From assembly GCA_934630555.1 (NCBI GenBank), contig CAKTXB010000011.1, positions 1 to 17,427 of the forward strand: a DNA stretch of 17,427 bases, written 5' to 3'. Below are positions 7,938-14,864 of this stretch, piece by piece. The notes beneath the pieces were generated by a model. The model did no database searches. It was not told the origin of the DNA and worked only from the letters and a program-made list of their open reading frames with translations. Numbering within the stretch: position 1 is the first letter of the stretch; every line of letters begins with the position of its first letter. The DNA comes from an uncultured Oscillospiraceae bacterium. Lineage in GTDB: Bacteria > Bacillota > Clostridia > Oscillospirales > Oscillospiraceae. Both the position numbers and the translations under genes were made by a program.

Positions 7938-9428
7938 CTATACCTGCTCCAGCAGGGCAATGCCCTTGCGGATACGTGCCAGCGACTCGTCCTTGCCCAG
8001 CAGTGCGCAAAGCTCTGTCGCGCCGCCCGGGGTAGACGCCTTGCCGGACACCGCCACGCGCAGCGGCCACAGAATGATGGAGTTCTTGACCTCCTTTTCC
8101 GCCGCCACAGCTACGAGCCGTTCATAAAGTCCTGTGTTGCTCCAATCCTCCTGCGCCTCCAGCACCGGCAGGAGCGTTTTCAGCGTTTCCAGCGAGTTTT
8201 CCAGCGTCGTCTTGGACTTCTTGTGCACATACAGTGCCGTATCGTACTCCGGCAGCTTGTCGAGGAAGTCTACGCGCTCAGCAAGATCGGTCAGCACCTC
8301 ACAGCGCGGCTGCACCAGCGCTGCAACGGCCTTGAGGTCAATAGCCGGATTTTTGACCGCCTCACGCAGATACGGCTCGGCCTTGGCAAAGAATACCTCC
8401 GGCGCGAGCTTTTTCACATATTCCGCATTCATCCAGCGCAGCTTCTGAATGTCGAACACCGCCGGGCTCTTGGAAATGCCGGAAATATCAAACGCCTTGA
8501 CCAGCTCCGGCAGCGTAAAGAACTCCTGCTCGGCCAACTCGCCCTTCGGGCTCCAGCCAAGCAGCGCCACATAGTTGAGCACTGCCTCCGTCAGGTAGCC
8601 CTCGCGGATGAGATCTTCATAACTCGGGTCGCCGTGACGCTTGGACATTTTGTGCTGCGCGTCGCGCATGACGGGCGCGCAGTGGACATACGTCGGCACT
8701 TCCCAGCCGAAGGCCTGATACAGCAGGTTATACTTCGGCGCAGACGACAGATATTCGCTGCCGCGCACCACGTGCGTAATACCCATCAGATGGTCGTCCA
8801 CCACGTTTGCAAAGTTATACGTCGGCAGGCCGTCGGACTTGAGCAGCACCTGGTCCTCCAGCTCCTTGTTTTCCACGGTGATGTCGCCAAACGACGCATC
8901 GTGGAATGTGGTCGTGCCCTCGTGCGGGATCTTCTGGCGGATGACAAACGGTTCGGTTTCCGCGCGTTTCAGCGCCACATCCAGCGGCAGATCGCGGCAG
9001 GCGCAGACATGCTTCTTGATCTCCTTGCCCTCGCCGGCTTCCTGCTCCTCTTCGTCCTCCTTCTGGCAGAAACAGTAATACGCGCCGCCTTTTTCGCACA
9101 GCAGCTTTGCATACTTTCCAAACAAGTCGCGCCGCTCTGACTGCACATACGGCCCGACCGGGCCGCCAACATCCGGGCCTTCATCATGATCCAGACCGCA
9201 CTCGGCCATCGTTTTGTAGATCACATCCACTGCGCCCTCGACCAGACGCCCCTGGTCGGTATCCTCAATACGCAGGATAAATGTACCGCCGTGGCTGCGG
9301 GCAATGAGCCACGTATACAGCGCCGTGCGCAGGTTGCCAACGTGCATATAGCCCGTGGGGCTGGGGGCAAAGCGCGTACGCACTTTGCCGTGCGGAATGC
9401 GCGCTTCCATCTGCTCAAAAAAATCCAT
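7938..9428 (-). CDS. gltX: Glutamyl-tRNA synthetase
   Basis: This encodes a 496-residue class I synthetase that charges tRNA-Glu (and probably tRNA-Gln if the cell uses the amidotransferase route, which cannot be seen here). The HIGH-type signature is PSPTGYMHVG (residues 22-31). RIEDTD is at 53-58 and the KMSKR loop at 260-264. Cysteine pairs C119/C121 and C142/C144 flank an acidic insert (about 123-135) and look like the GluRS zinc site. The anticodon-binding helical C-terminus ends in 'RIRKGIALLEQV'. The ATG at 9428 has GGAGG 8 bases upstream; a second in-frame Met at residue 7 is possible. It is the only large minus-strand gene here and has its own promoter and terminator, so it is probably monocistronic. 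Confidence 0.97.
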   Translation of the reverse strand: MDFFEQMEARIPHGKVRTRFAPSPTGYMHVGNLRTALYTWLIARSHGGTFILRIEDTDQGRLVEGAVDVIYKTMAECGLDHDEGPDVGGPVGPYVQSERRDLFGKYAKLLCEKGGAYYCFCQKEDEEEQEAGEGKEIKKHVCACRDLPLDVALKRAETEPFVIRQKIPHEGTTTFHDASFGDITVENKELEDQVLLKSDGLPTYNFANVVDDHLMGITHVVRGSEYLSSAPKYNLLYQAFGWEVPTYVHCAPVMRDAQHKMSKRHGDPSYEDLIREGYLTEAVLNYVALLGWSPKGELAEQEFFTLPELVKAFDISGISKSPAVFDIQKLRWMNAEYVKKLAPEVFFAKAEPYLREAVKNPAIDLKAVAALVQPRCEVLTDLAERVDFLDKLPEYDTALYVHKKSKTTLENSLETLKTLLPVLEAQEDWSNTGLYERLVAVAAEKEVKNSIILWPLRVAVSGKASTPGGATELCALLGKDESLARIRKGIALLEQV

Positions 9429-9460
9429 GGGGTATTCCTCCGTTTCTTCATTCGCTCCTT

Positions 9461-9489
9461 ATCATATATTTTCTTTCGCGCTACGTCAA
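9461..9489 (-). promoter_or_regulatory. Predicted sigma-A promoter of gltX
   Basis: On the minus strand, TTGACG (9489-9484) and TATGAT (9466-9461) are separated by exactly 17 bases. Transcription would start near 9454, about 25 bases before the gltX ATG, leaving only space for the ribosome binding site. Confidence 0.75.
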
Positions 9490-9496
9490 TGCTTTG

Positions 9497-9525
9497 TTGC
9501 GAAATCTGCGCGCTTGTGGTAAAAT
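9497..9525 (+). promoter_or_regulatory. Predicted sigma-A promoter of trpS
   Basis: TTGCGA (9497-9502) and TAAAAT (9520-9525) are separated by 17 bases, and TGG precedes the -10 box (extended -10). Start of transcription would be near 9532, giving a leader of about 34 bases before the trpS ATG. It is back to back with the gltX promoter, with the two -35 boxes 7 bases apart. Confidence 0.75.
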
Positions 9526-9565
9526 ATGAGCACTTATATAAAAACGACAGCAAGAGGGAATACCT

Positions 9566-10558
9566 ATGGAAAACAAAAAGCGAATTTTTTCCGGCATTCA
9601 GCCCAGCGGCGACCTGACGCTCGGCTCTTATATGGGTGCCATCAAAAACTGGGCTGCCCTGCAGCATGAATATGACTGTCTGTTCTGCATCGTGGATATG
9701 CACGCCATCACCGTCCGCCAGGTGCCGGCTGACCTGCGGCGCCGCACGCTGGAACAGCTGGCGCAATATATCGCCTGCGGGCTTGACCCCGAAAAGAACA
9801 TCATGTTCATCCAGAGCCATGTGCCGCAGCATGCGGAACTGAGCTGGGTCCTGGGCTGCTATACGCAGTTCGGAGAGCTTTCCAGAATGACGCAGTTCAA
9901 AATGAAATCCCAGCAGCACGCTGACAACATCACGGCAGGCCTGTTCACCTACCCGGTACTCATGGCGGCGGATATTCTCGTCTATCAGGCAGACCTTGTG
10001 CCCGTCGGTGAAGACCAGAAGCAGCACGTGGAACTCTGCCGCGACATTGCCACGCGCTTTAATAATTCCTTTCCCGATACCTTCACATTGCCGGAGCCGT
10101 TCATTCCCAAAATGGGCGCGCGCATCATGAGCCTTGGCAATCCTGAAAACAAGATGTCCAAGTCTGACCCCGATGGCTGCGTCTACCTCATGGACAAGCC
10201 CGAGGATATTATGCGTAAATTCAAGCGCGCCGTTACCGACTGCGAGACTGCCGTCCGCTATGACCGTGAAAGCAAGCCCGGCATCTCAAATCTGCTCACC
10301 ATCTACTGCGCCGCCACCGGCAAAACGCTGGAAGAGGCGGAGACAGAATTTGCCGATCAGGGCTACGGCGTCTTTAAACCCGCCGTGGGTGAAGCCGTTG
10401 TGGAGCTTGTCCGCCCCATCCGGGAGGAAGCCACCCGTCTGCTGGGCGACAAAGCCTATTTGGAGAGCATCTATAAGTCGGGTGCAGAGCGCGCGTCGTA
10501 TCTTGCCAACAAGACGCTGCGCAAAGTTTATAAAAAAATCGGCTTTGTTGCCCGCTGA
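9566..10558 (+). CDS. trpS: Tryptophanyl-tRNA synthetase
   Basis: This encodes a 330-residue class I synthetase of standard bacterial length that charges tRNA-Trp. The N-terminal 'SGIQPSGDLTLGSYMGA' (residues 9-25) carries the HIGH-equivalent motif. The KMSKS loop is complete at 196-200. The tryptophan-site region 'LFTYPVLMAADILVYQADLVPVGEDQKQH' (126-154) is intact. The ATG at 9566 has a weak AGAGGG site upstream and starts at the expected position relative to the HIGH motif. The predicted promoter leaves a leader of only about 34 bases, so classic T-box control of this gene is unlikely. The glycosyltransferase gene follows after 11 bases, implying co-transcription. Confidence 0.97.
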   Translation: MENKKRIFSGIQPSGDLTLGSYMGAIKNWAALQHEYDCLFCIVDMHAITVRQVPADLRRRTLEQLAQYIACGLDPEKNIMFIQSHVPQHAELSWVLGCYTQFGELSRMTQFKMKSQQHADNITAGLFTYPVLMAADILVYQADLVPVGEDQKQHVELCRDIATRFNNSFPDTFTLPEPFIPKMGARIMSLGNPENKMSKSDPDGCVYLMDKPEDIMRKFKRAVTDCETAVRYDRESKPGISNLLTIYCAATGKTLEEAETEFADQGYGVFKPAVGEAVVELVRPIREEATRLLGDKAYLESIYKSGAERASYLANKTLRKVYKKIGFVAR

Positions 10559-10569
10559 GGAAAAATCGT

Positions 10570-11724
10570 ATGATGACAACCAAACTGGCACTCCAGATGC
10601 TGGCCGCCATGGCCGCTGCAGTCGCCATTTCATTTCTGTCCACGCCGCTCGTCAAATCGCTGGCCTATAAGGTCGGCGCGATCGACGTGCCCAAAGACAA
10701 CCGCCGGATGCACAAAGTGCCCATTCCCCGCCTCGGCGGTCTGGCCATTTTTCTGGCGTTTCTGCTCTCCACGCTTATTTTTGCCGATATTGACCGGCAG
10801 CTGCAAGGCATTCTGCTCGGCTCGGTCATCATTGTTGTGCTCGGTGCGCTGGACGATGTGCTGGCGCTCAAGGCCCTGCCCAAGCTCATCGTGCAGATCA
10901 TCGCGGCGGGTGTGGCCGCGTATCACGGCTGTGTGATCCAGTTTTTCTCCAACCCCAATGTCTTCAGCGACATGACATACGTGAACCTCGGTTGGCTGTC
11001 TGTGCCCATCACCATCATCTGGATCGTAGCCATCACCAATGCCGTCAACTTTATTGACGGTCTCGACGGCCTTGCCGTGGGTGTATCGTCTATTTCGGCT
11101 GCCGCGCTGATCGTCATTGCGCTCATGGTGGCCGAAACCAACATTGCCATCATTCTCTGTGCGCTGTTCGGCGCGTGCCTGGGCTTCATTCCCTACAACA
11201 TGAACCCCGCCAAAATTTTCATGGGTGACTCCGGCTCTACGTTCCTGGGCTATATTCTGGCCACGCTCTCGATCACGGGCCTGTTCAAAATGTACGCCAT
11301 CATCTCGTTTGCCGTGCCGTTTCTCATCCTGGGCCTGCCCATTTTTGACATCTGCTTTGCTTTCCTGCGCCGCATTGCGCACGGGCAGAACCCCATGCAG
11401 GCTGACCGTGGCCATGTCCACCACCGACTTATCGACATGGGCTTTTCGCAGAAGCAGGCCGTGGCCATCGCCTATATGCTCACGGCCATTCTCGGCCTTG
11501 CAGCCGTGGTGCTGACCAGCTCCGGTGAGCTCAAGGCGCTTATCTTCATCGGTGCCGTGTTTGTCGTGGGAGCGATCGGTTTCCAACTTGTGTTCTCGTC
11601 ACATGACCCGGCCAAAAAACCAGACGCGGCCGAGCCGCAGTCGTCCGCTGCGCCGCCGGAAAATGCAGCGCAGCCGGAAGCCCCCACTCCAGACGCACCC
11701 GCTGCGCCGGACGATGCCCCATAA
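10570..11724 (+). CDS. tagO: TagO/WecA-type undecaprenyl-phosphate GlcNAc-1-phosphate transferase
   Basis: This encodes a 384-residue polytopic membrane enzyme of the MraY/WecA superfamily. It transfers a sugar-1-phosphate, probably GlcNAc-1-P, to undecaprenyl phosphate to begin wall teichoic acid or other surface glycan synthesis. The conserved cytoplasmic motifs are LGALDD (91-96), NFIDGLDGLA (160-169), MGDSGSTFLG (218-227) and the HVHHR motif (282-286) that separates the WecA/TagO branch from MraY. About ten hydrophobic segments are visible up to residue 343. The last 40 residues form a Pro/Ala/Glu-rich tail ('PPENAAQPEAPTPDAPAAPDD') not needed for the fold. The start at 10570 has GAGG overlapping the trpS stop; the Met one codon later is equally possible. 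The exact sugar specificity is inferred. Confidence 0.9.
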   Translation: MMTTKLALQMLAAMAAAVAISFLSTPLVKSLAYKVGAIDVPKDNRRMHKVPIPRLGGLAIFLAFLLSTLIFADIDRQLQGILLGSVIIVVLGALDDVLALKALPKLIVQIIAAGVAAYHGCVIQFFSNPNVFSDMTYVNLGWLSVPITIIWIVAITNAVNFIDGLDGLAVGVSSISAAALIVIALMVAETNIAIILCALFGACLGFIPYNMNPAKIFMGDSGSTFLGYILATLSITGLFKMYAIISFAVPFLILGLPIFDICFAFLRRIAHGQNPMQADRGHVHHRLIDMGFSQKQAVAIAYMLTAILGLAAVVLTSSGELKALIFIGAVFVVGAIGFQLVFSSHDPAKKPDAAEPQSSAAPPENAAQPEAPTPDAPAAPDDAP

Positions 11725-11759
11725 ATGTTCCATCTCCCGTGCGCAGAAAGGAGGGCCGC

Positions 11760-12533
11760 ATGGATCCCAAACGTACCAATGCCGCGGTTCTCATTCTGTC
11801 CGCTGTGCTGCTTGTGGTGCTGCTTATAACATTTGTCAGTGTGCAGTCCGTGAAAAGTGCCCAGCAGCAGGGCATCACCCTGCCGGGTGTGCAAAGCCAG
11901 CAGGACGCTGTGCTGCAGCCTGCATCCGGTGCAGAGTTTGCCGAGATCACGCCGCAGAACGTTCAGCAGGTCATTGAAAAATCATTGGCACGCCCCGTGT
12001 TTTACTATCAGCTGTTTACCGTCACCCTGCAGGAGGGCGGCCGCAGCGGCACGCAGCAGATCGAGCTCTGGCGGCAGGGAGAGCTGCTGGAGGCCGTCAT
12101 CACGCAAAACAGCACAGCGCGCCATCTGCTCACCGATGGTCAAACGCTCTATATCTGGTACGATGGTAACGAAGCGCCCGCCATACTCACGCCCGACGAA
12201 ACCATCACCGCTGATGAACTGCTCGGTCTTCCAACCTATGAGTCCCTGCTGGCGCTGCCAAAGGCCAACATCCGCGCTGCCGAACTCATCACGCTGCCGG
12301 AGCAGGATGACGCTCCATGTCTCTATGTGTCCTGCCTGCAGGACGGTTCGACACAAGACTATTGGATCCGGCTGGATAACGGACTTTTGTGCAAGCAGGT
12401 CCTTTATAGCGGCGACAACGCAGTCTACACCGCTGAACAGCGTGTTTTCACGCTCCTGAGCACCAGTGATGAATCTCTTGATGACCTCTTTATGCTCCCG
12501 GACGGCACAAAGCCGTTTGCTACAGCAGAATAA
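11760..12533 (+). CDS. Membrane-anchored protein of unknown function
   Basis: I do not recognise a family for this 257-residue protein. It has a short basic start (MDPKRTN), one strong hydrophobic segment at residues about 8-27 that looks like a signal anchor, and then an exported domain. That domain contains beta-type repeats with 'FYYQLFTVTLQEG', 'QQIELWRQGELLEAVI', 'HLLTDGQTLYIWYDG' and 'DYWIRLDNGLLCKQVLY', a pattern reminiscent of LolA-like sheet folds, though this is only a pattern impression. The ATG at 11760 follows AAAGGAGG by 6 bases; an upstream in-frame GTG at 11739 would include the ribosome binding site and is rejected. It lies 35 bases after tagO and is probably co-transcribed, so a cell-surface role is plausible but unproven. 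Its last 14 bases overlap a convergent gene. Confidence 0.75.
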   Translation: MDPKRTNAAVLILSAVLLVVLLITFVSVQSVKSAQQQGITLPGVQSQQDAVLQPASGAEFAEITPQNVQQVIEKSLARPVFYYQLFTVTLQEGGRSGTQQIELWRQGELLEAVITQNSTARHLLTDGQTLYIWYDGNEAPAILTPDETITADELLGLPTYESLLALPKANIRAAELITLPEQDDAPCLYVSCLQDGSTQDYWIRLDNGLLCKQVLYSGDNAVYTAEQRVFTLLSTSDESLDDLFMLPDGTKPFATAE

Positions 12534-12843
12534 ACGCAGCCGCCGTCAGCAGGACCGACAGCGTATCATCCTCGTCGCCATCGACGAGCAGCAGCAGCAA
12601 AATTGCCAACACCAGCCAGTCGCCCGCGTCCAGCCGGCGCAGTGAAAGCCGATGCGTCTGCTCTGCACTGCAGGGTCGCGAACCTGACGATTGTTCCGTG
12701 CAGGGTAGTGTCGGCGCACACGGCACTTCCTGTACGGCCTGTTCTGGCTGCGCCTGCACAGGCGGCGCTTCGACGCACACGCGCTGAAAGCCGCCGCCCG
12801 GCTGTGGAATATAGCGATTGTACACGTAATCCCCCCGCTTCAT
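12520..12843 (-). CDS. Small Clostridia-type protein with hydrophobic C-terminus, unknown function
   Basis: This encodes a 107-residue protein, the last gene of a three-gene minus-strand cluster. The first about 70 residues are polar with many Pro, Gln, Glu and five Cys, and the start MKRGDYVYNRYIPQPGGGFQRV is Tyr/Gly-rich. The C-terminal about 35 residues contain two leucine-rich segments, 'WLVLAILLLLLV' (75-86) and 'LSVLLTAAAFILL', separated by the acidic turn DGDEDD. I recall this leucine-acidic-leucine arrangement from small uncharacterised Clostridia proteins, but assign no function. The start is linked to the preceding gene by an ATGA overlap (12840-12843), and an AGAGGA site lies upstream. 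The 3' end overlaps the convergent gene at 11760-12533. Confidence 0.65.
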   Translation of the reverse strand: MKRGDYVYNRYIPQPGGGFQRVCVEAPPVQAQPEQAVQEVPCAPTLPCTEQSSGSRPCSAEQTHRLSLRRLDAGDWLVLAILLLLLVDGDEDDTLSVLLTAAAFILL

Positions 12844-13229
12844 CCGTCCTCTGCGCCGCGACCGCGCAGCGCGGCCTGCGCCAGATGCGACAGCCGCGCC
12901 ACCTGCAGCGCCCGGTCGATTTTCTCCCGCCGTGACGGCTTTAAAAACGGCTTGAGCGCGTTGAGCAAGTTTTCCTGCCGCGCATCCAGCCGCCCCGCCT
13001 GCTGCAGCAGCGCCGCTACCGGCGTGCGAAGGGCCTCCGGCGGCTGATCTGAGGGCGGTGTATCGCGCCCCTGATCCGGCGCTGTATCAGGATGGGTCTG
13101 CGATGCATCGGATGCTGCCGCAGTTCCCACCGGCAATGTAACGCCCAGCATCTGCGCCATATCCAGCACCTGCTGCATCTGCGCCGGGTCGCTGAGTACC
13201 TGCTGAATTTTCTGTTCCAGGTCTTCCAT
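12840..13229 (-). CDS. Small soluble helical protein, unknown function
   Basis: This encodes a 129-residue protein, middle gene of the minus-strand cluster. The N-terminus 'MEDLEQKIQQVLSDPAQMQQVLDMAQMLGV' is amphipathic and helical. A low-complexity Asp/Pro/Gln/Ser linker spans about 35-68. The C-terminal helical segment 'LLNALKPFLKPSRREKIDRAL' (about 87-107) is Lys/Arg-rich. The combination of an 'LSDP..M..VL.MAQ' start with an 'ALKPFL..RR..KID' end is one I associate with conserved uncharacterised Clostridia proteins. No catalytic motif is visible. It starts 9 bases after the upstream gene with a poor ribosome binding site and ends with a 4-base overlap, so it probably relies on coupled translation. 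Confidence 0.7.
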   Translation of the reverse strand: MEDLEQKIQQVLSDPAQMQQVLDMAQMLGVTLPVGTAAASDASQTHPDTAPDQGRDTPPSDQPPEALRTPVAALLQQAGRLDARQENLLNALKPFLKPSRREKIDRALQVARLSHLAQAALRGRGAEDG

Positions 13230-13238
13230 ACCGCGCGC

Positions 13239-13475
13239 CTACTTTCGATTGATCTCATTCACAAGCTTTGCGGCCTCCGGCGTCTGCATCATCGGTGCAA
13301 GGATGTTCTGCGCTGTGCTGTAATCACCGGCCTTTACGGCAGCTGCCGCCTGTCGCAGCGCCGTGCCGCCGTCACGATTCAAAATCTGCAGCAGCTGCTG
13401 CCCCTCTCTCGTTCCAAGCACCTTGCGCACCTGCTCTGGTGAAAAACTGGGCAGGCCATGCTGGTTGTTGTCCAT
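13239..13475 (-). CDS. Small soluble helical protein, unknown function (first gene of cluster)
   Basis: This encodes a 78-residue protein without cysteines or membrane segments. The sequence begins 'MDNNQHGLPSFSPEQVRKVL' and continues with helical 'TREGQQLLQILNRDGGTALRQAA' and 'AGDYSTAQNILAPMMQTPEAAKLVNEINRK'. It is predicted to be nearly all alpha. The start at 13475 is supported by an excellent AAGGAGGGG site (minus strand, 13488-13480); the longer open frame upstream to 13685 lies antisense to the phosphoesterase gene and is rejected. It leads the small operon with the two genes at 12840-13229 and 12520-12843 and is divergent from the phosphoesterase gene. Function unknown. Confidence 0.75.
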   Translation of the reverse strand: MDNNQHGLPSFSPEQVRKVLGTREGQQLLQILNRDGGTALRQAAAAVKAGDYSTAQNILAPMMQTPEAAKLVNEINRK

Positions 13476-13509
13476 CAAACCCCTCCTTACGTTCCGTGTT
13501 CCGTTTGGA

Positions 13510-13537
13510 TAGTCTATGCGCGGGGTGCTGTATTGGT
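13510..13537 (-). promoter_or_regulatory. Possible mother-cell sporulation-type promoter (CATA-N3-TA)
   Basis: Reading the minus strand, CATAGACTA (13518-13510) matches the -10 pattern CATA-N3-TA of sigma-K-type promoters. An AC dinucleotide (13537-13536) lies 17 bases upstream, the position of the weak -35. It is located 35 bases before the start of the three-gene cluster. No good sigma-A promoter is visible in this 68-base gap. The match is short and could occur by chance. Confidence 0.35.
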
Positions 13538-13543
13538 GATGCC

Positions 13544-14014
13544 ATGAAACTTCTTGTCTGTTCCGATTCCCACGGCGCACTTGGAAATCTCTATGAAGCC
13601 GTAGAGCGTGAAGCACCTGACCGCGTGCTGCATCTTGGCGACCACTACCGTGACGCCGAAGATCTGGCGTCCGCCTTTCCCGCACTTGATATACTGTATG
13701 TACCCGGCAACTGCGACTATGCCGCGCAAATTGCGCCCAGCCTCGAGCTGGAAGAAGACGGTGTGCACATTTTCATGACACACGGCCACCTGTTCGGCGT
13801 AAAAAACGGCACGGAACGGCTTTTGCTGGAAGCCCAGCGCCACGGGGTACAGCTGGCTCTGTTCGGCCATACGCACCACGCGCTTGCCGAACAGCACGGC
13901 GACATTTTTCTGCTGAATCCCGGCAGCTGCGGCCGCGTCACAAGCGCACCCAGCTATGCCATCGTGGAAACAAACCACGGTATATTTTCCTGCCGCATCT
14001 GCGGCTGTGATTAA
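13544..14014 (+). CDS. YfcE/MJ0936-type metallophosphoesterase
   Basis: This encodes a 156-residue cytosolic calcineurin-like phosphoesterase. All metal-binding motifs are present: DSH (D8, H10), GDH (D33), GNCD (N57), THGH (H80) and GHTHH (108-112). They are followed by the typical 'NPGSCGRV' (125-132). Proteins of this family hydrolyse phosphodiesters in vitro, but the physiological substrate is usually unknown. The ATG at 13544 is chosen because the family always starts directly with this beta strand (MKLLVCSDSHG); the ribosome binding site is weak (GGTGAT). The open frame upstream to 13268 is antisense to the small-gene cluster. coaX follows after 36 bases, so the two are probably in one operon. 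Confidence 0.92.
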   Translation: MKLLVCSDSHGALGNLYEAVEREAPDRVLHLGDHYRDAEDLASAFPALDILYVPGNCDYAAQIAPSLELEEDGVHIFMTHGHLFGVKNGTERLLLEAQRHGVQLALFGHTHHALAEQHGDIFLLNPGSCGRVTSAPSYAIVETNHGIFSCRICGCD

Positions 14015-14050
14015 AATTTCGCCTGGGCGGCAGGCTATGGGAGGAACTCC

Positions 14051-14818
14051 ATGATTCTTGCGATCGATATTGGCAACAGCAACATTGTCATTGGCTGCAT
14101 GGATGGCAGCACCATCAAAAACGAGACCCGCATTGCCACAGACACGGTCAAGACCTCAGACCAGTACTGCTTTGATTTAAAAAATGCGCTTGCACTGTCC
14201 GATCTGCCCATTTCCGGCATTGAAGACGTTATCATCTCCTCGGTCGTGCCGCCAGTGCTCAATTCGCTGCGCACCGCTGTGCTCAAACTCACAGGCAAAA
14301 AGCCCTATGTTGTCGGTCCTGGCATGAAAACAGGGCTCAACATCCTGCTGGACAATCCGCAGCAGGCTGGCAGCGACCTTATCGTCGCGGCAGTTGCCGC
14401 ACTGGCAGAATATCGCCCGCCGATCATTCTCATCGACATGGGCACGGCTACGACCCTCTCGGTCATCGACACGAACCGTGCCTACCTTGGCGGCTGCATC
14501 TGCCCGGGCGTGCGCATCTCTGCAGAAGCGCTCACTGCCCGTGCCGCGCTGCTTCCCGGCATCAACCTTGACCAGCCTAAACGGGCCATTGGTAAAAATA
14601 CGATCGACTGTATGCGCAGCGGCATCATGCTGGGTGCCGCCTGTATGCTCGACGGCATGATCGAGCGCATGGAACAGGAGCTTGGCTATCCGACCACAGT
14701 GGTTGCAACGGGAGGCATTGCCAAATTTGTTCTGCCCATGTGCCGGCATGAAATTGCCTATGACCGCAATCTGCTGCTCAAGGGGCTTGCAACACTCTAT
14801 CAGCTCAATCGGAAATAA
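14051..14818 (+). CDS. coaX: Type III pantothenate kinase
   Basis: This encodes a 255-residue enzyme performing the first step of coenzyme A synthesis, phosphorylation of pantothenate. It belongs to the ASKHA actin-like kinase fold and has the three expected nucleotide- and substrate-binding signatures: DIGNSN (6-11), GSDLIV (107-112, pantothenate-binding region) and DMGTATT (129-135). The C-terminal 'ATGGIAKF' loop is also intact. The ATG has GGAGG 7 bases upstream. It lies between the phosphoesterase and the LysA-like gene in a co-directional run; the association with CoA synthesis is not reinforced by any other pathway gene here. Confidence 0.96.
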   Translation: MILAIDIGNSNIVIGCMDGSTIKNETRIATDTVKTSDQYCFDLKNALALSDLPISGIEDVIISSVVPPVLNSLRTAVLKLTGKKPYVVGPGMKTGLNILLDNPQQAGSDLIVAAVAALAEYRPPIILIDMGTATTLSVIDTNRAYLGGCICPGVRISAEALTARAALLPGINLDQPKRAIGKNTIDCMRSGIMLGAACMLDGMIERMEQELGYPTTVVATGGIAKFVLPMCRHEIAYDRNLLLKGLATLYQLNRK

Positions 14819-14864
14819 CAACATACGCACAAGCGCACGCACAAAACGAAGGAGGGGGATCGTT

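Noticed and set aside
7791..9140. Long plus-strand open frame of 449 codons opposite gltX
   Set aside because: It is antisense to a clear GluRS frame, is rich in His, Arg and Gln as expected from a shadow of GC-rich codons, and has no ribosome binding site.
10630..11586. Minus-strand open frame of 318 codons opposite tagO
   Set aside because: It is strongly enriched in His, Asp, Gly and Arg, which is what antisense of a membrane protein gives. tagO has all family motifs on the other strand.
11739..11759. Upstream GTG start for the 257-residue membrane-anchored protein
   Set aside because: It would place the strong AAAGGAGG ribosome binding site inside the coding region; the ATG at 11760 has ideal spacing.
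12603..12935. Plus-strand open frame of 110 codons opposite the small-gene cluster
   Set aside because: The minus-strand genes have coupled starts, ribosome binding sites and family-like architecture; the plus frame is Arg/Ala/Pro-rich with no start signal.
13268..13543. N-terminal extension of the phosphoesterase frame
   Set aside because: The extension overlaps the small-gene cluster on the opposite strand, and the family starts directly at MKLLVCSDSHG.
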